From: Eublepharis macularius
Lineage: Eukaryota > Chordata > Lepidosauria > Squamata > Eublepharidae
DNA length: 64,000 nt
Assembly: GCF_028583425.1 (NCBI RefSeq)
Contig: NC_072791.1
Location: 12,853,868-12,917,867, forward strand
Direction: 5' to 3'
Shown here: piece by piece, positions 31,511-42,873 of the stretch
Layout: the number at the start of each line of letters is the position of its first letter
How positions within the stretch are numbered: position 1 is the first letter of the stretch
The notes under the pieces: model-generated
The model's database searches: none
Seen by the model: the letters and a program-made list of their open reading frames with translations, nothing else
What the model was told of the DNA's origin: nothing
Program-made: the position numbers and the translations under genes

Positions 31511-31819
31511 GTCTAAGGCAGGGGTCCCCAACATGGTGCCCATGGGCACAGTTATGCCCACCTAACTTTTTCTGGTGCCCGCCAAGTGTTTTTCAAAAGC
31601 GGTTGGGGCCAGATTGGGCTTTTGCAAATCATGGCTCCTGATTGGCCATTGGAATATTTGTTCGGCTGTGCAGATTTTTAAAAGCATTGCTTTGGCAGAA
31701 ACCGCTTCCACGGCACAAGGATCTTCACTGTGTGATTGAAGCGGCCATTTTGTGGCAGCCATATTGTTGCTGCGCCCACCATACCGTATCGGAACTCCAG
31801 GCTCAAAAAAGGTCTAAGG
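31511..31819. mobile_element. hAT (Charlie-like) element CAGGGGTCCCCAAC, one end worn
   Basis: Starts CAGGGGTCCCCAACATGGTGCCC at 31519. The body (CCCGCCAAGTGTTTTT, GGCCATTTTGTGGCAGCCAT, TCGGAACTCCAGGCTCAAAAAA) matches 33478-33860. The right terminal repeat is missing, yet GTCTAAGG occurs at 31511-31518 and 31812-31819 (and again at 31501-31508). Confidence 0.75.
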
Positions 31820-31839
31820 AGTTAGTTCAGCCCTGATAG

Positions 31840-32235
31840 CAGGAGTCTTCACCTCTGCGTCCTCCCACCGATGAAATTGACAAGTTGAAGCTTTTAACTT
31901 TTTTCCCTTTTAGGAAATGCATGCAGCAAGAGTTTATGCATACATGTGTGCATGGAATGCACGTATATGAGGGTATGTGAGGCAAGCAAAGTTTTTCTTT
32001 CTGTTTGGCATACACTCTCCCCTCATTTTATCCTAGTGACAACCCTAGGAGGCTGCAAAGAGGTTTCTTCTGTGGTTTGACTGGTAGAAGCAGTTCCTCC
32101 AGCCAATCCTGGTAACCTCTGCTGTTGAGAGCTACTGATGTTCCAGACAGTGATATTAACCTAGGAGGCAGGTGAGAGAGAGGCTGGCCTGAGGTCGCCC
32201 AGTGAGCTTTATGGGCTAGGAGCAGGGGTCCCCAA
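31840..32235. other. Intronic, nothing firm
   Basis: Possible SINE scraps at 32025-32050 and 32160-32210 (CCTGAGGTCGCCCAGTGAGCTT). The 32224-32240 words AGCAGGGGTCCCCAACCGTTTG are an isolated hAT end. Confidence 0.4.
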
Positions 32236-32239
32236 CCGT

Positions 32240-32370
32240 TTGCCACAGAGAGCTAATGACTGGCCCAGTTTCACCTAGTCAGTGTGTTTTGTGGCAGAGT
32301 GCAGGGATTTGAACTCGGGTCTTCCTGATCGAAGTCTTAATGTCTTCCTGTTACGCTATATTGGCTCTTG
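32240..32370 (-). mobile_element. tRNA-derived SINE, head part
   Basis: Reverse strand: TAGCGTAACAGGAAGACATTAAGACTTCGATCAGGAAGACCCGAGTTCAAATCCCTGCAC, a tRNA-like head with B box, then GGTGAAACTGGGCCAGTCA. Confidence 0.7.
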
Positions 32371-33399
32371 TACTGGCAGCTTCATTGGGGCTGTTTGACT
32401 TGAACCTCGACTGCAGTGACTGCAACGGGGATAAGATTGCCTTTGGTTGCCTCTTGCACCGTTGCAAGACTTACCTGAGGCGAACCTGTGGAAGCCACTG
32501 GCACATGGGAAGAGGCCATAGGTGAGCCCACGATAGCGATGGCTGCCACTGGCTGGATCTGAGCCAAGAAGCCCCTGCAGTTGCCAGTTTCATGGGGGCA
32601 AAACCCAGCTTGCCCTTGGCACCAGCCTCTCTCCAGGGCAGTGGTCCTCCAGGAACTACAGAGCCAGTCAAGCACTGATCTTGCAAAGTCAAGTTCCGGC
32701 TGCAGATGAAACACAGAATACTTCTTTTTCTTTTTTTTTTTTGCAACCTTGTGGCTAAAAGGGGCAAAACCTTTTTAAAATTGACCAGCAGGGCCCCTGC
32801 ATGAAGGAGAGTGGTTGTTTCCCCCCACCTCTTTTAAAATGAAAACGCAGTCCTTTTTGTCCCGCGGTTTGCATTATTTAGTTCCTAACCTTCTTATTGT
32901 TTCTCATAATTATAACTGGCGTGCCTCCATTCACGATTTGATTTGCATTTTAGAAAGGGATTCCAAGAACAGGGGCCCATATAAGGTGATGTCGCCGAGT
33001 GCGGCAACATAAAACTTAACAACCAGAAACATTCTCTGCTAATGTAGCCGGTGTGGGTATCTGAAGCGCAATCTCGAAAAAAAGGGAGGTTCATTCTTTT
33101 CTTAGGAAAATTGGACATATGTTTCTACTTGCCTAGTACGCCCCCCCCCTTTTTTCGGTATAGGTATAAAAAAGATGAATGAGGCATTAAGGAGAAACGG
33201 CAAGCTTGCAGGTCGTATTTTATTATAAATGCATTTATAAAGATGTATTGAACGGTGTCTACTGCAGTAGGGTCTCAGAGTGTGGTCCTGGGGCTCAGGA
33301 GATTCCAGGCTAATCTGTGTTACAAATTTAAAACTGTTTGACTGTCATGGTTTCTTCCAGTTTGCGTATTAAAAAATGAAGTCCGTACGGTTTTAATCT

Positions 33400-33975
33400 C
33401 CTCCTTCCTCTAAGGAGCTGAGGGTGGCTAATGTGGTTTTCTTGTGCCCAAGTTGTCTTCACTACAACCCTTTAAGGCAGGGGTCTCCAACGAGGTGCCC
33501 ATGGGCACAGTTGGAACCACCGACATTTTTGTGTTGCCTGCCAAGTGTTTTTAGAAAATGGGTGGGGTCAACAATAACAACAACAACAACATTCGATTTA
33601 TATAGTGCCCTTCAGGACAACTTAACGCCCACTCACTTGTGGTACTTTTGCAAAGCATGGCTTCAAATTGGCCATTGGAGTATTGATTGATTGGCTGTGC
33701 AGATTTTTTTAAAACATTGTTTTGGCGGAAACTGTTTTGAAGGTGAACTGGCTCTGCCTTCTCCGGCAGCCATTTTGTGGCAGCCATTTTATTGCTGTGC
33801 CCATCACACTGGGTCAGAATTCCAAATGTACCACAGGCTCAAAAAGGTTGGGGACCCCTGCTTCAAAGTAAACAGGTTGAGAGTTTGTGACAGGCCAAAG
33901 GTCACCCAGTAAGTTTCTTCGGCAGTGTAGGGTTTTGTACCTTGGTTTCTCAGATCCTATCTACACTACGATGGC
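33400..33975 (-). mobile_element. tRNA-derived SINE split by a hAT element
   Basis: Tail and middle at 33405-33477 (CTAAGGAGCTGAGGGTGGC.., CACTACAACCCTTTAAGG). The head side resumes at 33869 (TAAACAGGTTGAGAGTTTGTGACAGGCCAAAGGTCACCCAGTAAG). Joining the two restores the usual SINE order. Confidence 0.7.
33470..33868. mobile_element. hAT (Charlie-like) element CAGGGGTCTCCAAC with TSD
   Basis: Element 33478-33860 starts CAGGGGTCTCCAACG and ends GGTTGGGGACCCCTG. Flanks CTTTAAGG (33470-33477) and CTTCAAAG (33861-33868) match at six of eight bases. It carries an inserted SINE tail at about 33567-33636 (reverse of ..GTTGTCCTGAAGGGC..ATATAAAT.. plus (AAC)n). Confidence 0.8.
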
Positions 33976-34244
33976 ACCTTGGTAACACTAGCCTGCTACC
34001 TCCATGGGACCTTTAGTGTCTTCCACAGTTGGATCCCTCCCTCTTTTCAGTGACTCTTAAACTTTCTACCTTCAAGGAATCCTTTTGGCTTCCACTGGTC
34101 CCCTGAGGAACTTCTGCAGGTTTGCCATAGAAGAACCCTGGGGACATGGTCCTTGGTTCACAACCATTTCACATGGGATGATGGCCAGTCTCGTTGGTCT
34201 GTCCCGTAGCCCTGCCTGATCTTGAGAATGCACATTAGAACTCA

Positions 34245-35065
34245 TCCTTGCAAGGATGAGTAGAGGTTGTCAAACTACTCTTGAGAGAAGCTTGTCTGCT
34301 ATTATCAGGAGCGAGCAGGAGCTTGAACATCACTCCCATCCTACAGTCACTCCATTGGCTATCTATCAGTTACCGTGCTCAGTTCAAGGTATTGGTTATT
34401 ACATACCAAGCTCTTCACGGCCTTGGTCCAGCATACCTATGGGACCGTCTCCCTCCCTATGTCCATGGCAGCTTCGCTCTTCTGAACAGGGTCTCTTGCA
34501 GGTGCCAGCCTGTACATGGGTGAAATCAACAGCAGCCCAAACACGGGCTTTCTCTGTGGTGGCCCCTACCCTATGGAACAGTCTGCCTGAGGAGGTCGGG
34601 AGAGCCCCCACGCTCCTAGCTTTCCACAAACAATGCAAAACTGAATTATTCAAAAAGGCCTTTTTCTCAGCTAAGAGGGTGGTATTGTAGGAAAGGGATT
34701 CCAGATGTCTCGCTAATGAGTTAGAAACCATAGATTTCACCATTATGTTGCCTTACATATTATCAGTTGCTTTAAATATGTACTCCTATATACTACTGGT
34801 GCTTTATGTTGTTTAATATAAGTCCTAGAACTGATTATGTTCTGTTTCAGCAATTCCTCAACCCCATACTGGATCCTTGCTAATACTATGTCTTTGTAAA
34901 CTTGTATTCATTCACCCCCAGGGCATTGTTTATGGAAATGTTCTTGACACTGTATGGAAATGCCTGCCCTTGTCCTTGCCACTGATTGTACTAATCTCAC
35001 ACTATGTAATCCTCCTTGAGTCTCAGCGAGAAAGGCGTAATATAAATGACCTAAGTAAGTATCAG
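34245..35065 (+). mobile_element. L2-like LINE, reverse transcriptase C-terminus plus full 3'UTR
   Basis: Frames at 34281-34523 and 34256-34690 together give ITPILQSLHWLSISYRAQFK, ALHGLGPAYLWDRLPPYVHG, RAFSVVAPTLWNSLPEEVG and FHKQCKTELFKKAFF, then stop (one frameshift). The 3'UTR 34691-35065 ends CTCAGCGAGAAAGGCGTAATATAAAT plus short AAGTA units. It is the reference copy for the LINE pieces at 1, 13030, 24510, 25660 and 51986. Confidence 0.88.
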
Positions 35066-36242
35066 TGACCTGATCATTTGGCCAACTCCTGATAGTTTCT
35101 GAGTTTTCAAGGGACTCTTCCCCCATCATTCCGCAGGGACCCAGCGTCAAAATATCTGCCTTTATGACGCAGAAGAAAAAATTGTTTGCATAAAAATGTT
35201 TTTTGGTGAGCATGGGCCGTTGTCTGGTGTTCTGTATCACAGGGCACTCATATCACCTGGCAAAAGGCCAGTTGTGCACCTCTCCCCTCTGCTTTGGGAA
35301 GTGTGTGTGTGTGTATGCGCAGCTGTACAAGGCGACATGGGAAAGTCGTTTGGTCTGTGAGAAGTACATTGTGTCCTTGCATCTCTCGTTTTGAAAGGGT
35401 AATGAATGCGGAGCAGGTGAGTCAGCCTTTTGTGCCGGGCACCAGGTGCCTTTCCGATAGCTTCTTTTTCAGGGGTGGCATGTCAGAACACACCCTGGCA
35501 TTCATTATGCTTGCAAACACTCCAGACTGTAGAGGGCTTAATGTGTGTGTTTGTGTGTGTGTATGGTAACCATTTATCCATAACAGTCTGGCTTCTATGT
35601 GGTTTCCTTTTATAGTACCAGCACAGAAGGTAAATGTTAAGATGGTTATTACAGGATATTCGTAAGTATGAAGATTGCAACGTGAGGCTTCCCCTAGTTA
35701 AGTGGTGGAAAGGAGAAAGGGCAGGTGCTGTAAAGAGCAAACACACCGGCTGCTGTCTGCCCCTTAGGGATTGATTTATGTGCTGCTGTTGATGATATTT
35801 TATCACCACAGACCCTCAAGGTAGATGAGGCTGAATGGAAATTTGGACATAGATCTTCCACAAGCAAAACCCAGTGCGCCCCCCCATTGCTCTCCAATGC
35901 CCCCCGGGTTTTCAAGCTTTGTGTATTTATTCTCTCTCACTGAGAATGCAAAGCGACCTATGAAATAAAATAACTTCAGTCAATACAAATTTAGACAGAT
36001 ATCTGCAATCCAGCTTGTCCCCAGTGCAATATGAACCCAGGTGATGAGCTGCAGGATTGTCACGGATTGGCTCATACCAGGCCATGGACTGCTAGCCATT
36101 GGCTGAGAGCCGTGGGCCCTTTAGCTCTTTTCCTTCAGCTCAGGTGTCTGGGCCAAGCCCTGGCTTTAAGTTGCCTGCAGAAAGAGGAAGGGGCATGTGC
36201 TCAATCCCTGGCTTGGATGTTCCCTGTTCTCTCTGCTCCTTG
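35066..36242. other. Intronic, little recognised
   Basis: Short (GT)n tracts at about 35301-35315 and 35540-35563. 35915-36010 resembles a LINE 3' end scrap. No coding features. Confidence 0.4.
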
Positions 36243-36425
36243 AACATCTGGTCTAGTGGTAAAGCATCTGCTTGGCATGTAAAAGGTCCCAGGTTTGATT
36301 CCCAGCATCTCCAGTTAAAAGGACCAGGTAGAAAGTGCTGTGAAAGACTTCTACCTGAGACCCTTGGGAGCTGATGCCAGTCCGAATAGGCAATTGTGAC
36401 TTTGATGGACTGACGGTCTGAGTCA
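36243..36425 (+). mobile_element. tRNA-derived SINE (second family)
   Basis: Head TCTGGTCTAGTGGTAAAGCATCTGCTTGGCATG with B box AGGTTTGATTCCCAG; body CCAGTTAAAAGGACCAGG, AGACTTCTACCTGAGACCC; tail TTTGATGGACTGACGGTCTGAGTCAGT. Confidence 0.88.
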
Positions 36426-36740
36426 GTGGAGAGCAGTTTCATACGTCCATTTCAGTTCAAATACCTGCAGATAGAGCCCAAGGGGGTTTTTTTTTTGGAA
36501 GGGGGGGGAGCTGAGACAACTAAAGATCTTTCTCCCCTTTGCCCCAGTGAAAGCTCCTAAGTAAAGAAGAAAATTGTGGGTTTTTTCCTCGCATTTGTAA
36601 ATGCAGGGGCTACTGACTGTTCTTTCCTCCCGATTTTTTGTCCATATAAAATGGCAAAGACCTCCGTCAGCCAAACACACTGTCCCGATGAAGAATTTTC
36701 TGCAACCTAACCACTACTCCACACTGACTGAGAAAGTTAC

Positions 36741-37160
36741 ACACGCAGAAATAGGTTTTCAGGGCCGATCTGGAGCCTTCCTTATATCCAGATCTAGGGT
36801 GCCTTTTGTTCCCCAGCCCAGAATCCTGACTGTCTGTTGTTGGAAGTTTGAGAATGAGCGTGTGGTGCTTCTGGCAGGAGCTACTGACATCCTGTCAAAG
36901 GGCTGACAAAGGGACCAGAATTTGGGGGCTACAGTCTCTCCGTTGGACCCTTGAGTTCTGAGCATCTCCAGCCTTTGGAGCCTTTTAGAGCCATCATCAG
37001 CGCGCACCGGATGCAGTTCAAGCTCCATATTGATCGAGTGTTCTTCTGTGCAGTCCCACATGGGAACTGCGCATGCGCAGGCCAGCGGCTGGCCTGCGCA
37101 TGCGCAGTTCCCATGTGGGACTGCACAGAAGAACACTCGATGAAGAACAGTTACAGGTAG
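36741..37160. mobile_element. Probable miniature element containing a perfect palindrome
   Basis: The core 37033-37141 is a perfect inverted repeat (54-nt arms, one-base centre at 37087). Flanking sequence (GCGCGCACCGGATGCAGTTCAAGCTCC; GAAGAACAGTTACAGGTAGG) probably belongs to the same element, but borders and target duplication are not clear. Confidence 0.6.
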
Positions 37161-37199
37161 GTGCAACCTTTGTTGGCCAGATTTAGAGTCGGCTAGACA

Positions 37200-37990
37200 T
37201 GGGAACCACAATTTTGTGACTTTTACGTCTCGGAGTGCCAGCTTCAGACCCAGTACCCAAGTTGGGGAAACGTCTGTGTCCCCCTTGCAGGGAGATGATA
37301 TCTGCCGCTCACGGTGAGCGGCGAGGTCTGTGTAATCCTCATCAGAACTCACGGAGGCATCCACCTTTGCCTCTTACTGCCAGCCTCTAAATCAGCCCTG
37401 AGAGACTGTGCACAATCATCTTGATTGAATGTAAAGCGTGTCTCCTTGGACTAGTACGTGGGGCCTAAATAAAAAAGGGCAATCAATAAACGAGTGGAGG
37501 AGCTGAATGTACAGAAATGGGTTATGCAAGAAATATGGTTTTTCCCCCCAAAGCAGATACGGTATGGAGCAGATTTCTTTCAAAGACAAATATGACCCTC
37601 GAGGGAATAGTGATCAGGGCTTGTGCGGAAAGAACAGAAGCAGGCAAATCTTAGAAGCTGTGCCTTGGGGGACCTCTGGAAGGCCTGCAGAGGAGGCCTT
37701 TCAGGGGGAAAAAATCCTGTGCTGCGAATAGCTTAGGATTTTTAAAAAAACGTACAAATGTGAGGACTAGATTCTTGGGTTTTTAAATAGAAAAAGCAGT
37801 TGAAGAAATATAAAAAGTAAAATAAAAACTGCTGAGTGGAATTTGCCTGTTGCGTGTTCTGAGGTAACAGGAAGTTCCGCACTCTTTTGTTCAAATTTTC
37901 CTTCTCTTTTGGCTCTGCTTCCTCCTCACTCTTTGCCCCTACCCGTCTTTATGCCTGCTCCCCGCAACTGACTTTCTTTGCTGCTTGTTT
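37200..37990. other. Intronic, nothing recognised
   Basis: No repeat or coding feature recognised. Confidence 0.4.
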
Positions 37991-37994
37991 GTGG

Positions 37995-38185
37995 TGGAGC
38001 GTGCCCTCAAGTCATAGTTGACTTATGGCGACCCCTGCTGGGGTTTTCAAGGCAAGAGAGGAACAGAGGTAGTTTGCCATTGCCTGGCTCTGCAACCTTG
38101 GTCTTTGTTGGAGGCCTCCCATCCAATTACTAACCAAGGCTGACCCTGCTTAGCTTCTAAGAACTGACGAGGTCAGGGTGTTTGG
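37995..38185 (-). mobile_element. 5S rRNA-derived SINE
   Basis: Reverse strand: CTTAGAAGCTAAGCAGGGTCAGCCTTGGTTAGTAATTGGATGGGAGGCC (5S-like), GGCAATGGCAAACTACCTCTG, and tail GGGTCGCCATAAGTCAACTATGACTTGAGGGCACG. Confidence 0.88.
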
Positions 38186-38304
38186 TTGCTTAGAAAACCC
38201 GAAACGGCTGCCAAAATTTTATGGCACAATCTATTTTATGTTTATCCTTCCCATCCATTTTTGTTGCAATTGTGTGGTTTTTTTGATCCATGTATTGGTG
38301 GACA

Positions 38305-38390
38305 GCTAAGATTGCCAACTCTGGACTGGGAAATTTCTGGAGATTTGGGGGTGGAGCTGGGGACAGAGTGATAGCATAGGCCTCTGTCTG
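38305..38390. mobile_element. GGTTGCC-type miniature element, truncated
   Basis: AGATTGCCAACTCTGGACTGGGAAATTTCTGGAGATTTGGGGGTGGAGC, left end only. Confidence 0.6.
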
Positions 38391-38825
38391 TAGGGCCTGT
38401 TTTGGGAGCAGGGAGACCTGATGGGGCTTGTGCCATCTGGCAGCTGGCACAGGTGTTGGGGAGTAGAGGCTGCTGCCACATTGTCTTCTGTGCTTGCAGG
38501 GGTTGGGCATACATGCGGCTGATGACATGGCTAAATTGCCTACTCTTGAATTTACAGTCCTGTATGGAGCCAACTGATGTATAAGTGCAAAAAGCATTTT
38601 GGAAGCAGCTGTGTGCCTTGGCCTGGTGATGGCTAATTACATGTTTAATCTTGGAGGCACCAGAAGATTTCAGCGTCCGTTGATATGAGTGATGTGTGGA
38701 AGACACAACTCACTGAAAAGAGACCTTGAACCAGCTGTCATTGCCGAGTTTTTAATATATGAGAGTTTACAGTATCTGTTTTTATTCCAGAGAGGAATTT
38801 TGGTATTGTTTATGCTTATTTTTAT

Positions 38826-38845
38826 TTAGATATATCTATATCTAT

Positions 38846-38876
<31 letters not shown>

Positions 38877-38904
38877 CACACATATACATACATACATACA
38901 TACA

Positions 38905-38940
<36 letters not shown>

Positions 38941-38945
38941 CACAC

Positions 38946-38986
<41 letters not shown>

Positions 38987-39025
38987 TATACATATATATA
39001 CATACATACATACATACATATATAA
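38826..39025. repeat. (ATAC)n/(AC)n/(ATAT)n compound microsatellite
   Basis: About 200 bp of alternating ATAC, CACA and TATA units. The apparent frames rich in Ile/Tyr/His/Thr or Met/Tyr/Val/Cys come from it. Confidence 0.97.
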
Positions 39026-39029
39026 TTTC

Positions 39030-39205
39030 CCCCCCCACCCCAGAATGGCTCAAAACATCATTTCCTCTTCCTCCATTTTGTCCACACAATGACAAAATCC
39101 CTGTGAGGTACTTTAGAATGGGCGAGAGTCATTCAGCAAGTTTCCGTAGCGGCGTGGGGATTTCAACTTGAGCCTCCCAGAGCCTTTTGTTAGTCCTCTT
39201 CCCTG
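39030..39205 (-). mobile_element. tRNA-derived SINE
   Basis: CCATTTTGTCCACACAATGACAAAATCCCTGTGAGGTAC.., CATTCAGCAAGTTTCCGTAGCGGCGTGGGGATTTCAACTTGAG (worn B box). Confidence 0.65.
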
Positions 39206-39209
39206 ACCA

Positions 39210-40020
39210 ATGCAGCAGCAACGACATAAAATGAAACCCTCTTTTGTTAGCCTAGATAAGATGAGATCGGCCAGCTTCTATGGAAGCTGTAGATTTTCTG
39301 TGTTCCTGACCCTTAAAACAGGCGGCGTTAATTTAAAAATAGCCTCTCCCTTCCCTACCCTTTTGCAAGTACACGAGGTACAGACGAGGCACGTTCTTGA
39401 GCGTAACCCTGTTCCCCCATTTTTAGAAGCTTGGCATAACACTGTGAATCCTTGCACCTTCCTCTTCACACTCTACATCCCCTCTCCTTCCCCATGTGGT
39501 TTTTAAAGGCTGAAAGCAGTTTAGCTCATCGGTTAGCTAAAAGCCAGAAAATTAAGGAAGTGAGTTTCCTTAATGGAGATCTGAAAGATTTATGAAAAAG
39601 GGCTCTTGGAAATTGCGACATTAAAAGACGACGCTTGAGCGCTTGAGATCGCTAATTACGGTGGACGTGGAAGGGTGTCCGTTCTCTCCCACCCACCCCA
39701 GGCAAGGGTTGTGCATATGGCAAGAAATGGTGTCTCTTACGGTAATTGAGGAAAGAAGTTATGTCATGGGTGGGCGACATATGGTGAATCCATGAGGAGA
39801 GAGCCTCTCAGGACACTCTGTGACCCATATGCACCTGTTCAAAATACTGAAAACCTGGATTTTCCTCTGGCAAGATGGGATGTTTGAGGGCTCTGCCTTA
39901 GCAAGCATGTGGAACTGGTGGCCCACAAGTCCGAATGTCTGTGTTTCCCCTTTTTTTGCTTTGAGTTGGTTCCTGGTTATTAGGTACTGTATTCTACAGA
40001 TTGCTTTATGTTTGTTTTTG
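39210..40020. other. Intronic, nothing recognised
   Basis: No repeat family or coding feature recognised. Confidence 0.4.
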
Positions 40021-40026
40021 TTTTCA

Positions 40027-40367
40027 GTTGTAGCCAGGGCTTTTTTTCTGGGAAAAGATGTGGTGGAACTCAGTGGTGGAACTCAGGACTGCATAATGAC
40101 ATCACTTTGGGTCAGCTGGAACAAGGGGGGAAGTTTTTAAAAGTTTAAATCACCCTTGGCGAAAATGGTCACATGGCCGGTGGCCCCGCCCCCTGATCTC
40201 CAGACAGAGGGGAGTTTAGATTGCCCTTCACTGCTGCGTGGAGGGCAATCTAAATTCCCCTCTGTCTGGAGGTTAGGGGGCGGGGCCACCGGCCATGTGA
40301 CCATTTTCAAGAGGTGCCGGAACTCCGTTCCACCGTGTTCTCGCTGAAAAAAAGCCCTGGTTGTAGC
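40027..40367. mobile_element. hAT-like miniature element, CAGGGCTTTTTTTC, with 8-bp TSD
   Basis: Element 40035-40359 (CAGGGCTTTTTTTCTGGG .. GCTGAAAAAAAGCCCTG), flanked by GTTGTAGC at 40027-40034 and 40360-40367, identical. The internal inverted repeat includes CCGGTGGCCCCGCCCCCTGA and its complement. Confidence 0.93.
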
Positions 40368-40550
40368 ATGTCGAGGAAAAAGCAAGATCCGAGTCCGGTA
40401 GTACCTTAGAGACCAACCAAGGGAGCTTTGACTCTTGAAAGCTCATGCCCTGAAAATCTTGTCGGTCTTTTGAGATGCTACTGGTTTCGAATTTTGCTCT
40501 TCTGCTGCAGACCAGCACACCTACCCACCTGAATCTATGTCAAGGAAAAA
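40368..40550. mobile_element. Penelope 3'-end hairpin with 14-bp TSD
   Basis: Element 40382-40536 with two opposed arms (GAGTCCGGTAGTACCTTAGAGACC; GGTCTTTTGAGATGCTACTGG..TTGCTCTTCTGCTGCAGACC). Flanks ATGTCGAGGAAAAA (40368-40381) and ATGTCAAGGAAAAA (40537-40550). It directly abuts the hAT-like element's duplication. Confidence 0.85.
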
Positions 40551-41466
40551 TGCACAGACTTTAAATTAATACATATCTGAATGCAACCCTTTAGGTGAGC
40601 CTGGTAGGCCAACATAGCCTTAATCGGCCTCCTTGCTTGGGACTGCGAAAGCAAGAGCTTGCCAGACCATCATATGTGGGTAAGCAGTGTGGAAGTTGGC
40701 TTGGAGGTTCAGAAACTATGCATCCTGCAGTAGTAGTAAACTCTAAAGCCTGAGGACAGCTGGGCATTTCCAAAGATTCATGAACGTGGCGTTTATTGAT
40801 AACCTCTGACCAGGTGCCGACTTTGTAGTTCAGGTTGCTCAAGGCAGCACTGCGAAGTAGCCATTTGCCATTTGCAAAATGGAACCTAGGATCCTCTGCT
40901 GGAGGGTTTTGCAGTCCAGTTTTGGGTTTTATGAACATATGAGTGTCACACGCACGCACGCACCCCTGCATATGTGTCAAAATAAGTTTATGTGCAAAGT
41001 TTAACGCATGAAATGGTGTAAATGAGTCAGTTCTCGAGTTCTGTCTCTGTGTTGTCGTCTAGCTTGACCAAGAAATATAATGCATAGTTGGGTTATGCAG
41101 ATACATTCAGAACCAACCGTTAAGCTGGAAGAAACCTGGGATTGTGTAGGCCATTTCCTTACAGTGCTATATATGCCTGTTTCTTGAACATGCTTGGTAT
41201 TGGCTTCCTTCAGTTGCACTCCTGGAGTTGGTAATCTAGGGATCGATATGCTACCATTTTTATGTTATGTTGACAGAAAGCCCTAGTGACCCCAGTTTTC
41301 AAAGGTATTGCAAAGCCTTTTTCCACAGGTAGAAAATTCACAGGTACATCTTGGGGTGTTGGCCTCCCTTCTGCTGACTCTCTATTCTCTTCTGACATTG
41401 CTTGGGGAATTCGTGGGATAATGCGGGCCTGTTGAAGACCAGCTGGTTATTTGTTCCCTTCAGCAT
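40551..41466. other. Intronic, nothing recognised
   Basis: Unique-looking sequence, no coding features. Confidence 0.4.
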
Positions 41467-41660
<194 letters not shown>

Positions 41661-42230
41661 GGATTTTTAGCCCTCCCTCCCTGCAAGCAGGCTCAGGGCA
41701 GGTCACAATCATAAATAAGATACAGTAAGTAAAAGCAATAAAATAACATCTCATGGATATCAGCATTCCAGATGGGGCACCCTTCCCCTTTCCCTGCCCA
41801 CCATACACAAGGGAAGAAAAGGGTGGAGGTGTGGGTTGGTGAACCTCTAACTCCTCAACCATGGGGAGGCAGATGGACCATATGCTCCCCCCCCACACTG
41901 ACAGGAGACCGGCAGGGAGGCTAATTAGATGGATCCAGTGCTGGCCTCAACCGTATGCCTGGTGGAACATCTCTGTCTTACAGGCCCATCAAAAAGATAC
42001 AAGATCTTGGCGGGCCCAAGTGTCTTCCGACAGAGAGTTCCACCAGGTTGGGGCCAGGACATAAAATGCCCTGGCCCTGGTCAAGGCCAGCCGAGCCTTC
42101 CTGGGGCCAGGGACCACCAGTAGGTGTTTACTTGCAGATCTAAGAGCTCTCCGAGGTACAGGATACCTCTGTCCTGTTATCTGGCCACAGTAATCTGAGG
42201 AGCAGCCCTGTCCCATATCACAGGCACATA
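41661..42230 (-). mobile_element. L2-like LINE 3' part
   Basis: Same layout as 17795-18230: CCTCCCTCCCTGCAAGCAGGCTCAGGGC, GTGGAACATCTCTGTCTTACAGGCC, GAGTTCCACCAGGTTGGGGCCAG, GGGGCCAGGGACCACC. It stops near 42230. Confidence 0.8.
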
Positions 42231-42870
42231 TGAAATATAGTGTCAGCTATGCCAGAGTTTCCAAGAGAAATGTTCAGTAGTATCATCTACTGTGATGCCA
42301 TTGTGAGCATTGGAGGAGGAGGGCAGTGGCCGATTGGGCAATCTGATGCTGGCCATGGAAATTTTTCCATGTTTAGTCTGAATAGAAAAGTGCTTGCGGT
42401 CAAGTTGAGAGATAGTCATCTATTTCCTCTTCAAAGCAAATTGTTCCCTCCAAACTTTCTCAAGAGAAGGGCATTTCCTTGATTTTCTTGCAGGGTGCTT
42501 CAGAGGTAAATGAGTCATAATTGCTAGGTAATCCTGCGTCCCGTATCCAAAGTATGGTGAAATGCTGTGCCTCCCGACTATATTTTTTAAAACAATTCTG
42601 TACCTGCCTTTTTGAATGCTCTGCTTTCTTCATGCACCGTGACACTTTCCTCTTTCATCCTTTGTATACTGCCCGTCATATCTCTCAGTCCCAAACAGAG
42701 TTTTTAGATCTGTTGGCTTAAAATTCATGTCAAATGAAGGGTAAGCATTTTGCTCCTTGTCTGTTGTAGACCCTGAAGATAAATGGATGAAGAAAACCTT
42801 TAGTTTGCAAAAGGGAATGGGAAAGAAATTTCAGATAGGAGAGAGATGTAAAGCGCTAAGTCTTCTGTAC
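42231..42870. other. Intronic, nothing recognised
   Basis: No repeat family or coding feature recognised. Confidence 0.4.
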
Positions 42871-42873
42871 CAC

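Noticed and set aside
34256..34690. 144-codon protein-coding gene candidate
   Set aside because: It is the frameshifted C-terminus of an L2-like LINE, with antisense partners at 26575, 52380 and 56340.
35600..35635. Possible 14-nt micro-exon (acceptor TTTATAG, donor GTAAATG)
   Set aside because: Too short, no family match and weak acceptor. Chance splice-like words are expected in about 49 kb.
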